64,000 nt of DNA from Mytilisepta virgata. Taxonomy: Eukaryota > Mollusca > Bivalvia > Mytilida > Mytilidae. This document shows positions 23,565 through 33,579 of this stretch, in pieces. How positions within the stretch are numbered: position 1 is the stretch's first letter; the number at the start of each line of letters is the position of its first letter. The position numbers were made by a program, and so were the translations under genes. The notes below the pieces were generated by a model. That model had not been told where the DNA came from, did not search any database, and saw only the letters and a list, made by a program, of their open reading frames with translations. The stretch lies in assembly GCA_028015205.1 (NCBI GenBank), contig CM051514.1, forward strand, positions 47,012,150 through 47,076,149, in the 5' to 3' direction.

Positions 23565-23935
23565 TGTTTATGTTTATTGAATAAATGAACAATTATACCC
23601 CAATGGGGTTGATGGCATACATAAAATTAACAAAATTAACAATATAAGAACACAGAAACATCATAAAAAAATACTAAAGTATGACATTATATACATATGT
23701 ACTAATCATGCAGTTGTAGAGTCCACTCTCCTCAGTGACCAAGACTTTGTAATAAATGGAGCAGCATATACAACATAATTAATGGACATAAAACCAATTT
23801 ATTAAAATCATCCATATTATCTTCATTTGAATAGGTATTTTTAACTTTCTGTAAAAATTCAAATCTAAAGTTTTCATTTTTTGTACATTTAAATAGGAAA
23901 TGTTCTTCGTCATCTATTTTATTTTCATATACTAA
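23565..23935 (-). pseudogene. Non-LTR retrotransposon (LINE) C-terminal coding fragment and 3' end
   Basis: On the minus strand (about 23935 down to 23725) the frame reads YENKIDDEEHFLFKCTKNE and goes on NFRFEFLQKVKN and NKLVLCP. It carries the D/E-E-x-HFL-x-x-C signature that follows reverse transcriptase in many LINEs. A non-coding tail with ATTATACCCCAATGGGGTTG and TTATTGAATAAATG follows, shared with 15138-15255 and, more weakly, 6235-6600. There is no reverse transcriptase core left, so this is a 5'-truncated dead copy inserted in minus orientation. Confidence 0.7.
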
Positions 23936-25345
23936 TCACCAGCATATTGGATACATTTCTTACTGTACTTTTTATATCAAAAACATTATTCTGACATGGA
24001 GTTACATGGTTACGTGTAAAAAAAGTCGCATCTCGCATCTCACATTTAATTTTGTTACATATTTTTTGTATGAAGAGATACATTGTTGCAAAAATATGAA
24101 ACACTAATAGTATTTCTTGTTTGATGACAATCTTAATTAGTGGAATATATGCAAATACGTAATGTTTAAGTATCCCACATTGAAAAAGAAAATTTCTAAT
24201 AAAAGTTAAGAGTTATCTTTCTTTATGAGGTACTTACTCGAAGTTTTTATTCTAGCCATTTATAAATAAGTAGACCATTACTTTTTCTAACTATATTTTA
24301 GATGATTTATTTTCACGCTGGTATTAAATTCTATTAATCGGTGGACCTAAATACATTTCTTTCAGGAAATAACTCATTTCGGGCTAAAATTAAACACGAT
24401 ATACCACAAATAATAAGATTACGGCGCACTACGGTTAAAATAGGTTAGATATTTTCCATTCAGGGACTAACTGAAATATTAAGCCTCGTTGTAATATAGG
24501 CTCTTCGAACCTGAGTCAGTAGACAAGCGAAAAATTGGGACTATATCATTGCTTTCGCCTGCGTTCTTTCTGCATGTATGAAAACGCACATCTTTTTTTG
24601 GAACTCTTTATATTTACATGTATTACTCTCTACATGGTTTTCATTCTGAATTCAAATTGCTGTCCAATATTGAAAAGAAATACTTTCCACGTCGGTACCC
24701 CCTGTTCTGAATTCATCCTTCACTTTGTTGAATCTCAATAAATGCGTGCTTTTAGTTTCTGGACCTCCTGAGAGATCATTCAAATGTTGATGAAAAAATT
24801 AAATTAGACATTTTCTACGATTTCATTGAAATAGTATTCACATCTAAGAACAATACTACAATAGTCTCGGTTACTCAACCGAAAAATTAAGCTCGGTATG
24901 GGTTTTTTTATATAACAAAAAAATACATTTCTAAGTCAATTAAAATCAATTATATTTCAAAACGATTCGATTATAAAATAATGACACATGATAATGTGAC
25001 TATTTAAGTATAATTTTAACATATAATAATAAACATCAGTTCGCGTACGTTCCTTTACACAATTGTCGTGTGTCTATCTTAAGATAGTTGTCTTCAGATG
25101 ATTGATAAATTTGTATAATAACGTCGTAGTAATCCTTGAATCATTGTTATATACATATGACAGATAAAATGTCAAGCCTTCTCCAATCATGTTAGTGATA
25201 AACAGTGCTTGTTACGTTACAGATATAATTTGCAATAACTGTCAAACATTTTACTGTGATTATACACAGTTTTTGTCTTCACAAGGCTGTATAGCTCCAA
25301 TCGCTATGTAAACCAGAGACATGCTTGTTGCATTCAAAGAATCAC
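23936..25345. other. Intergenic stretch, no supported gene
   Basis: Frame 24535-24741 is unsupported. The perfect 14-base palindrome CTATCTTAAGATAG lies at about 25074-25087. Confidence 0.4.
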
Positions 25346-25545
25346 ACATCAAGTTGGGTTAATCGAAACGTTTGGCCTTTTATCTGTTTTACATTTCAGA
25401 ATTATTTTTCTTTGCTTTTTGATGGGAGTCATTTGATATTATGAAATGTAAAACGGTCTTTTTTGTGCTCTTGATCAAGTTTGGTTGATCGATACGTGTG
25501 GCCTTTATCTGTTTTAATTATCAGAATTATTTTTCTTTTTTGTTG
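25346..25545 (+). repeat. Direct duplication of ~70 bp, offset 126
   Basis: ATCAAGTTGGGTTAATCGAA, then ACGTTTGGCC, TTATCTGTTTTA, TCAGAATTATTTTTCTTT at about 25348-25417 recurs at about 25474-25541 with several differences. Confidence 0.7.
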
Positions 25546-25963
25546 TTGGTTATTTCTTACATATCTTTAGCCATTTCGACAGCCCAGTGACCATTTTTCA
25601 TTTGTTCATTTCACAACATTTCTGTTTTTAATCTCCTGAACTTGATATATCTGTTTTGGTATTTTTATGTTGAAAATTTCACCACACTACTTTTCAAATT
25701 GGAAAAGTTCACTTCTCAAAACAAAATTGCATATTCAGTGGGCAATCGTTTATACTAATCAACGGATTTTTGCTTTTAAATCTTGCATTTTAGTTTATAG
25801 ACTGTTATGTTTTCATCATTTATGCTTACTGTATTCTATAATGTAGCCTTTCTACTTAAAAAAATGCAACTTTATTAATAAGTACATGAAAACATTTTTC
25901 CTATTGTTTCCAGCGTAAATATTCATAATTATTCTAAAAAACTTAAATCACCGTTACTTAAAT

Positions 25964-26217
25964 GGTGGAAAATGGTTACAAAATATGGCCAAGTTCTTTG
26001 TATCTGTGATCAAAGTTTGAATTTGCTAAAAAGACTGGTACAAGACTCACTAGACTGAGATTTCCTTAGGCTCCTCTATTGTTAACTTATGGTGGAAAAT
26101 GGTTACAAAATATGGCCAAGTTCTTTGTATCTGTGATCAAAGTTTGAATTTGCTAAAAAGACTGGTACAAGACTCACTAGACTGAGATTTCCTTAGGCTC
26201 CTCTATTGTTAACTTAT
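25964..26217 (+). repeat. Perfect 127-bp tandem duplication
   Basis: The 127 bases beginning GGTGGAAAATGGTTACAAAA and ending TATTGTTAACTTAT occur twice head to tail (25964-26090 and 26091-26217). I see no mismatch between them. This implies a very recent duplication or an assembly artefact. Confidence 0.92.
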
Positions 26218-26219
26218 GA

Positions 26220-26745
26220 AAGTCAGATGTTGTTCTGGAGTTAAGTCGCCATGTCCATAAAAAATTAAACATGCACGAAAAATCATAAAATTAGCAATCA
26301 TAGTTTCGGGTAAATTAAAAAAAAAGTGTGGACTTCGATGGGCCCAATATATCTTGTTACAATTATAAACATACTTTGTTAGGATAAGTATCTTTCAATA
26401 GTCAACGGCTCATCAATGCTAAACATACATTTGACATATACCTTCAACTCTTATTTTGTGTTTTAATTTAATGAAGTTTACCCTTGACTTAATGAAAACG
26501 TCAAGTAAAAAGCCTATATAATGTTGGGTTAATATGCATGATAAACTATCCCATTTAATGTTAGAAATGTATGTAACTAGCCATGCATAAGCACTGTTTG
26601 AGACAATTTTGTGATTACTATATCTACATGTATATCTTTTTTTCAGCGTAATGCACTGATATTCCTCTATCAGATAAAATATCATAAAAAGTTTTAAACA
26701 TAAATTATCAATAATAAATTCTATAAATATATTACATCTTATACG
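26220..26745. other. Intergenic stretch, no supported gene
   Basis: The 127-aa minus-strand frame at 26419-26802 is AT-driven with no motif, and its start lies in the following repeat. Confidence 0.4.
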
Positions 26746-26749
26746 AGAA

Positions 26750-26945
26750 TAAACATCAAAATAGATAACAGGAAAGGTCATCAATGACATAACAATAAAC
26801 ACTACTCAACAGACAGAACCACGGACAAAAAATAACACAAAAGAGTGAAAAAAAAAAACAAACATAAAGACAACAAAGAAACGGGATAGTCTGATTTGGT
26901 ACAGACACTGAACCGTGGTGCCTTAAACCGGTTTTATGGGTAACC
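26750..26945 (-). repeat. Dispersed repeat, GGTACAGACACTGAACCGTG type
   Basis: Holds GATAACAGGAAAGGTCATCA, AACAGACAGAACCACGG, an A-run and CGGGATAGTCTGATTTGG followed by GTACAGACACTGAACCGTGG. I know similar words from bivalve interspersed repeats. The 81-aa frame at 26756-27001 is inside it and not a gene. Confidence 0.45.
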
Positions 26946-27890
26946 TTATCTTCCTGACACTCTGCATAGAGTATATATATATAACATACTATAAAAATCA
27001 ATACAGTATGATTACCAACAAGACGATCACTTGGTTGAACTGCAAAATTTGGTTAGACGTTACACAATTAAGACAGAAGCCTTTCTGGATTCGATACATT
27101 TGTAGGTTTGATAAACAGTAAAGTTTTAGGAAACATTAAATCTTTTCTCTGAATATGTACCTGAAATGGGATATTGAGCATAATGAAAAGTGGATTGTCA
27201 TTACATATCTCATCACCACCAACAAAAGTTTGTCCATAGGGAACATTTTGAAAGTTTTCTTTTCCAAATCAATTTAATTATCATAAAAAATACGTTTGAA
27301 CTTACAAATCTGTTTTATTATACATTGTTTTTGCCTATTCGTGAAGGCTGAATTCGATTTGACAAGAAGCGCTGATAGGACAAGAGATGACACAAAACTT
27401 TCATCTCTGGCTTTATTTAAAATACATAAAGACATCAACGGTTGGTCACGTGTGACGGACATCGCACATGTCCAGTAAACTGTATGAATCTGATAATATT
27501 ACTGTGTTCAGTGGTATTGTCCATTATAAAGTATTAAATTAGAGGTTAATTGATGAAAATTTACATTTTTTAGTCGGATGAACTGTAAACAGAATAAAAT
27601 TAGTTTTTTATTTAGGAGAAAGGAAATTAAAGTTAGATTTTGTGTAAAACAATATTTTAGTTGACAATTGACATCTGATTCTTGTGTTTTCTATAATTGT
27701 ATTTTTATACAAAATAATAAATTTAATCCCAAACTGTCATTTTATACAATATCTTCAATACATGAAATTTTAGGGACAAACAGATGCGAAGTAAAATAAA
27801 AAAAATTACTTATACAAGACACAAGTTTTTATTATACATAAATTAAAGCACAAGGACAGGTTGCAGATACATTTATCATATACGTATTAA
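26946..27890. other. Intergenic stretch, no supported gene
   Basis: Opposed short frames at 27274-27478 are unsupported. AT-rich. Confidence 0.4.
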
Positions 27891-27895
27891 GTTAA

Positions 27896-28286
27896 GGATG
27901 ATATCTGGTCTAATAGGAAATAAATACGATTTGAAATAGGTGTTTTAATTTGAGAGAACATATGAATAGTAAATAAATAAGCAAGAAAAAAATATAGGTT
28001 CATGTGCTCATTTTAGAGCTATACGGCCTTGAAAATTTGCAGGAAATGGGTTTTCTCTGGATTTTCCATTGTCTTTGCATTGACAACTTCAGTCTCTCAA
28101 AGATGTATGAAAAAATAAAAAGGATTTCATAAAATTTTGACAAATACCATTATAAGGTATATATGGTTGAATTATGAAAGAAAAAATGCGGGTTCATGGG
28201 CAAAAAATTTCATGTTTAAGAAATGGATAAAACCTGAGGATTCCGAAAATCTGACAAAAAGACCAAAACATGACCGGCGAGCATCC
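27896..28286 (-). mobile_element. 391-bp TTAA-flanked MITE, copy 2
   Basis: Inverted, same-length copy of the element at 9931-10321, bounded by TTAA at 27892-27895 and 28287-28290. Termini are GGATGATATCTGGTC and GACCGGCGAGCATCC. Internal landmarks such as TTTTCTCTGGATTTTCCATT and GAGCTATACGGCC match with scattered differences. The plus-strand frame at 28137-28325 is a by-product. Confidence 0.8.
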
Positions 28287-28384
28287 TTAACAGCCAACGT
28301 TACGATAGTAATTGCATATGTATAGATTTATATATGACCCAAATTGTTTGCAGTATTACGTAGACCGTTCACTCAACTACTTTT

Positions 28385-28830
28385 ATAAATCATATATTTG
28401 TAAATACCGTCTGTCTTCACATAGTCTGAATATTGAAACCGGTAGATTTTATAACATTGATAGAAATGTGTGTATTTGAACAATGTGTATAAAAAAATTA
28501 ATAGAAGACGAGTATCATTTTATTTTGATATGTGAAAAATATGACGATTTGAGGTAGAACTATATCAAACTATACTATTGGAAAGACAATCAACCTTTAA
28601 ACTTGGACATCTTTTGTCCGTTCATAATATCAAAGAATTAAATAATCTTGGTAAATTTTATGTCTAGCAGAAATTCAGTATATTGAGAACATTATAAAGT
28701 TTGTGTTGCTGATTGTGTTTGTATGTATAATGCGTTATCTATTACTTTGTGAATATGTACCTATTTTTCATTGATGCTGATATGTTACATTTCATATTCT
28801 ATGGGCTGTATTGCTTAAGAATAAAAATTA
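28385..28830 (+). pseudogene. Non-LTR retrotransposon (LINE) C-terminal fragment with CCHC remnant
   Basis: The plus-strand frame reads KYRLSSHSLNIETGRFYNI, then DRNVCI-stop-TMCIKKLIEDEYHF and ILICEKYDDLR, with two in-frame stops. The R-L-S-x-H-x-L-x-I-E-T-G-R motif and the following C-x-x-C...H-x4-C finger are hallmarks of the region after the reverse transcriptase in CR1/L2-like and related LINEs. The rest decays towards an AT-rich tail with repeated TTAT (28815-28838). It is a dead, 5'-truncated copy in plus orientation. Confidence 0.7.
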
Positions 28831-28937
28831 TTATTATGCAAATAAGACGATGCATATGCCATGCATTTGGGGTTTCGATCTTTCTTTGACAAATGTCTTT
28901 AACAGCAGTTTACTTGTAGAAAAAAATATTAAGATAA

Positions 28938-29173
28938 AGAATTTTATTTCTATATAAAAAAAAATGTAAAAAAAAATGTATTCCTGTAGTTAAATCAGGT
29001 TGCATAGTCTGCAAAGGGAATACAAAAGAACCAAATTTAGGTGAAATAAGGAAAGACAAGAAATTCTATAAAAAAAAATACTACAAAAATAAAATTCAAG
29101 AACTAAAAAAATGGAAGAGAAAGGATATGTTGGATAACTTCTTACCAAACAAATCCCTATATGAACTTGACTA
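28938..29173 (+). other. Unassigned open stretch, lysine-rich with CxxC (possible exon or element relic)
   Basis: An ATG-less open frame of about 78 codons contains KSGCIVCKGNTKEPNLGEI, then RKDKKFYKKKYYKNKIQEL and MLDNFLPNKSLYELD before TAA. It has a mixed, protein-like composition unlike the neighbouring chance frames. Acceptor-like TGTAG and ATCAG lie near its start. I do not recognise the family. It could be a LINE or transposon relic, or an exon of an unseen gene, or chance in A-rich DNA. It directly follows the LINE tail. Confidence 0.25.
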
Positions 29174-29174
29174 A

Positions 29175-29814
29175 AGTTACCGCAAAGAGACAGAACTTTT
29201 TTATTGCTCTTCATCTTAAATTCACTGTGAATCCTTCAAAATGGAGAAACATCTGACACCGAACAACAAGTCCAGGATGGACACAAACCTTTATTTTAAC
29301 ATTTCAAGATTTTATTGAATAACTTGGGCACCTAGTGCCTAACATAAGTATATATAAACAAACAGTAAATATATATACAAATGTCAGAAAATATGAGGGA
29401 TATAGAAAAATAAAGTTAATGTAAAAATGTATTTCAAAGGAACAGTTTGACAATATTTTTCAAGAAAAGGGATACATCTCTGAGCAGTTTCACACAGCAG
29501 TTTAAGAACATACTAAAATGTAAACCACTCACAAATTACCTTTGAAGTTAACTCCAACATAAAACCGGACGTGACAAAAGATGCTCCGCACAGTAGCACT
29601 GACCGTCACATTTCAAGTGCATCGTGGTCTTTCATAAAGACAAAATTATATATGATCTCATTTTACAATTATGTAAAGCAAGGATGTGTTCTCGAACAGT
29701 CTCCTCGCATAAACTGGCCACCCGCTGATTGATGCTTCACAGCAGGGGTCCAGTTTATCTCCTGGCATCGTTGTATTAGTTTATTGGATTACACAAAGCA
29801 AACGTTCACGTATA
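29175..29814. other. Intergenic stretch, no supported gene
   Basis: A possible repeat tail at 29265-29360 includes CTTGGGCACCTAGTGCC, which is partly self-complementary (GGCAC...GTGCC). Otherwise nothing was recognised. Confidence 0.35.
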
Positions 29815-30690
29815 CATCATAATCACGCCCACTTATCTCTTCTACCTTCATAACATTTGGTAATGAGTAATTTCAAAATTTGGGGAATGTCATTCGATGA
29901 AACAATAAACCTCGTTTGTTGGGTGTGTATTGCCCCATTGATATACATACTAGTAGTTGTGAAACATTTGTTCCGAAGTGTTAGTGGGTGTGAAAGGGTT
30001 TGAAAATTAGTTCAGAGTGAATTTTGCAGCTATACTCGTATGTAATTAACCAGAATTATACAAACAAACACAGGAAATAATATTACAGTGAATCACATTC
30101 AGGCTTGGATTCTTGAAATAAAACAGACTAATAAGAATATTTAACATTATTAAATAATACGATTAAAACAGCCCTAATACTACCAAAACGGCATGTGACA
30201 TACTGGTGACGTCGTCGTGGTCATATAAATCACGTGATCTATATTGCTTTTCGGCCCGGTCCAATACTGAAAAAGGCCTAATACAGCCTTTTCACTTCCG
30301 GTCGTTGTAAACATATATTGTGCATGTAATTCAAGATTCATTGCCAGTCCGTATTGGAAATATTGGCCCTATATTCACATCATTGCCAGTCCGTATTGGA
30401 AAATTTTGGCCCTATATTCACATTTGATGTACGTAATACAACATTCAGAACAAGTCTGTATTGAAAAAGTTGGATTATTTAATAAAAGTGTTATGAACTG
30501 GCTGTTTCTGTATTGGCACTGGTATAGATTCTCGGTCAGCTATATGGGCCCTCGACCCTACGGGTCTCGAGGCCAATACAGCAAACCTTGAATCTATACC
30601 AGTGCCAATACAGATACAGCCAGTTAATAACACTATATGAATAGGAGAGATAGGCAGGCGTGATAATATAAGTTTATAAAACACAATGAA
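29815..30690 (+). repeat. Copy B of the ~430-bp repeat (split by a foldback element)
   Basis: Matches 1902-2590 in the same direction. The match breaks at about 30148 (after AATATTTAACATTATT) and resumes at about 30636 with TATATGAATAGGAGAGATAGG and CAGGCGTGA. The ~485 bases between are an inserted element. Confidence 0.6.
30148..30636. mobile_element. Inserted hairpin-bearing element
   Basis: The insertion interrupts copy B of the 29.8-kb repeat. It contains a 42-bp tandem pair at 30340-30424 (ATTGCCAGTCCGTATTGGAA then ATTGGCCCTATATTCACATC). It then has a near-perfect ~72-bp-arm hairpin at 30487-30634, from AGTGTTATGAACTGGCTG to CAGCCAGTTAATAACACT, centred at about 30560 on CTCGACCCTACGGGTCTCGAG. 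The words CAATACAG and TAATACAG are shared with the hairpin elements at 48.2-48.8 kb, so they are probably one family. Confidence 0.75.
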
Positions 30691-30699
30691 TATAAAAGG

Positions 30700-32890
30700 A
30701 AATGGTGAGCATAGAACCGTTTTAGTGACAGTTAACAGACGAAGGCCTTGAGCGGAATATAATTTTAAGCCTGGGACACTTCGAAACCATGGCTTCAATG
30801 TTAACAATTCTACAAGGTGTGCACATCACAATCAATTTTGCAGTTCACTTGCCTTGTACATGGTATTTTCTTTTGAGCTTGAACGCCAAATAAATTTCTT
30901 TTTAGCTCTGAGTATCAAAGAGTCAACGTGTTTTTTTTATTTTTTCCTGCTTGTGAAGAAGGCCGTAATGGCCGAATCGTTGGGTAATCTTAACTTTTAA
31001 TTTTGTTTTTTTTTTTTGTTTTTTTTGTTATCATTTTGCATTTGGTTTTGTTCGGCTTTTCTCTATTATACGTTTTAGTCGTTGTAAGTCCTTTTAACGT
31101 CTCATCATTTCCATTAGTATTCCTTGTATTTCATTGTCGTATTAGCTGTTTTCACAACATACATTCTTTATCATATTAGTTTACATGGCGGTTACATTAA
31201 TTCCTTTTGAATTGGCTGCTGCGATGGTTGTCCCTATAATATTGGGACATTTTAACCTTTTATTTCTTTACGACATCTATAGAGCCCTTTATGTCTTGAT
31301 GTCAATGCCTATGTGTTTTTTTTTAATATTTTTCTTTGGTGATGTCTTTGTTGTTTGTATTATTGATTTCACGACTTCGGATTTTGATCTTCCAGATTCC
31401 AGACCACCCCCCCCTCCCCCGCCCGTCCTTGTCTTATTTCTTTGGCGTTATTCGTTTAAAAATAATGCACTGCATAATATATATTTCCTTGCGTGGAACG
31501 ACGGTAAAATTCTTCACTTTGTTGTCATTTGAGAATCAGGATTTGTAACGGTTTACAATTTTTAATACCATCACTATAAGAAATTAATTTAGAATCAACT
31601 GGATAATGTTATAAAAAAAAGAAAAAAAAAAGGTCGGAAAATTAAATCAAGACCCTTCATGTAATTATGGTGAAGATTCTGTAATTGTGTTTATTTCTAA
31701 AGGATTTGACCTCTCACTGTCTATCCATTTATAAGAAAAAACTACTTTTAAAAAGATTAGAATTATATGGTCGTAATAAAGCACTGTCTAACACGTTTTG
31801 AAATTTACATTTTAATACTAAATTAAGGAACTCTCGTTAGAATATGGTAATGTAACTTATAGACACGTGACTATTAAAATTACCATAAAATTAAATTATT
31901 AATGATCTCGTAACAAGTGAAACTTTTCAATAAGATGTTCTTAAGTAATAATGTTAAAATAATTAGATAAATCAAAGGTCCAATTTTGTAATTTTGACAC
32001 GTGGGTCGAACAGTTCAAAATTGTTATTAGAACAACTGACATCAATTTAATAAGACTTCCAAAGGTATAAAATTTTAATGAAAAAAGCAAATTTATATAA
32101 ATTTGTGTTTGAATTTTATTATTTATTAATAAAACCATACTGCAATAAAGATAACTGTAATGATACTACAAATTGCGAAATTATTGACAAAAAGATCATA
32201 AAATTTGCATACTGAAATTCATTTTAGTATAAATACTTCTTAATTCAACTGTAAGGCCGTACTATCTATTAGATCTATGAAATATCAAATACATTTGTAC
32301 TATGATGATACAATCAAAGATAATATTGTGTCCTTTATATATGCAATAATTTTAAGATGGAAGATGCGAATATTATACTTCTATAATCAAGTAGATCTAC
32401 AATGTATATAATTTGGAGAAAAAAAATTCTCAAATTCTCCTACAGTTTAATGCAAAGTATTACAAGAAGTATTTACATATTATTTCGGCGTTTTGGTTGA
32501 ATATAATTTAACAAAATTTTAGTAATAAACGGTACTTCAGATAATACCACAGAGCATATTTATAAACATTCCATTCTATGTTATATTATCTATAGCTTGT
32601 ATATACACATTTAAACAAATTACAATTTTCTAATTGCTCAACCCCCCCCCCCCCCATAATATGTACAGATTCCCTACCCCTGTCCCCTTTATTTTCATTT
32701 CTATTATGTCCCTTTCTATAGAGCAATATCTTTGGAAATCCTAAATTAAAATCAACACACACTGAAGTCATTTTAATAATAACATTAATTAAATTATAAG
32801 TGAAATATAATTAAAAAATATCGTTTTAAACAGACATTTTTGAAAATTGTTAGCCGAGAGACGGTTAAATATCCCGAGCCGACAGGTGAT
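30700..32890. other. Intergenic stretch, no supported gene
   Basis: The plus-strand frames at 31185-31548 are T-rich translations ending in a proline run from a C-tract (about 31406-31428). A second C-tract lies at 32642-32655. From about 30950 to 31170 the text (GAAGAAGGCCGTAATGGCCG, followed by T-rich DNA) looks like an interspersed-repeat fragment. No gene is supported. Confidence 0.4.
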
Positions 32891-32894
32891 TTAT

Positions 32895-33470
32895 TGTTCG
32901 CAAATATCCTAACAGCTTATGCTATATCTGTTTAATTACACCTAAACATAGTAATTTACTAAAACGCAGTGATGATACAAACTTCACAAGCGTCCCACTG
33001 AAGGTATTGTTTTTTGCAGATACCCCTCTACAAAGGGTGAGGGTAACAATGGCAGATACCACGCTTGTGAAAGTCTTCATTTGAAATAAAGAGAAAATAA
33101 ATTGATATGTCAAATATATCCCGACTATCAATCAATCAGAATCATTGATTCTTATATATACAAGGTGTAGTTATAAACAAAATCTGATACATTACATCAG
33201 AGGAATATTTAGTCCCTAGAACAGTACTTTTCGCAAATATGCTAACCACTTATGTTATATCTATTTAATTACACCTAATCATGATCATTTACTAAAACGC
33301 AATGATGATACAAACTAAACTGAAGTGTCTGCAGAGGGTAACAATGGCAACTACCACGCTTGTGAAAGTCTTGAAATAAAGGGAAAATGAATTGATATGT
33401 AAACTTTGCAACTATCAACCAATCAGAATCTTTAATTTTATATAAGTTGTAATTATAAACAAAATCTGAG
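32895..33470 (+). repeat. Diverged tandem duplication, ~330-bp offset
   Basis: The first unit starts TTCGCAAATATCCTAACAGC at about 32897, the second TTCGCAAATATGCTAACCAC at about 33230. Both continue through TAATTACACCTAA, TTTACTAAAACGCA, ATGATACAAACT, GGGTAACAATGGCA, ACCACGCTTGTGAAAGTCTT, AATTGATATGT, CAATCAGAATC and TATAAACAAAATCTGA. The second unit is shorter by small deletions. Two minus-strand frames (32922-33131, 33275-33640) are chance readings of it. Confidence 0.8.
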
Positions 33471-33520
33471 CAAGGTGGCTTTTGTTGATGGTTGATTTTA
33501 AAGTCAAGAAAAGTATGTAT

Positions 33521-33574
33521 GGAAACCAACAGCCGGTCGCGCTTACGCTTTAGCGCGACCGGCCGTGGGTTTCC
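33521..33574. repeat. Perfect-core GC-rich hairpin
   Basis: GGAAACC..GCCGGTCGCGCT and AGCGCGACCGGC..GGGTTTCC form arms of about 23 bases around an 8-base loop. It is very GC-rich against the surroundings and directly follows the 330-bp duplication. Confidence 0.85.
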
Positions 33575-33579
33575 GACGA

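Noticed and set aside
26419..27001. Two overlapping minus-strand frames of 127 and 81 residues
   Set aside because: One is AT-rich chance, the other lies in a dispersed repeat.
31185..31548. Hydrophobic 115-residue frame with a proline run
   Set aside because: Translation of T-rich repeat-like DNA and a C-tract; no conserved pattern.
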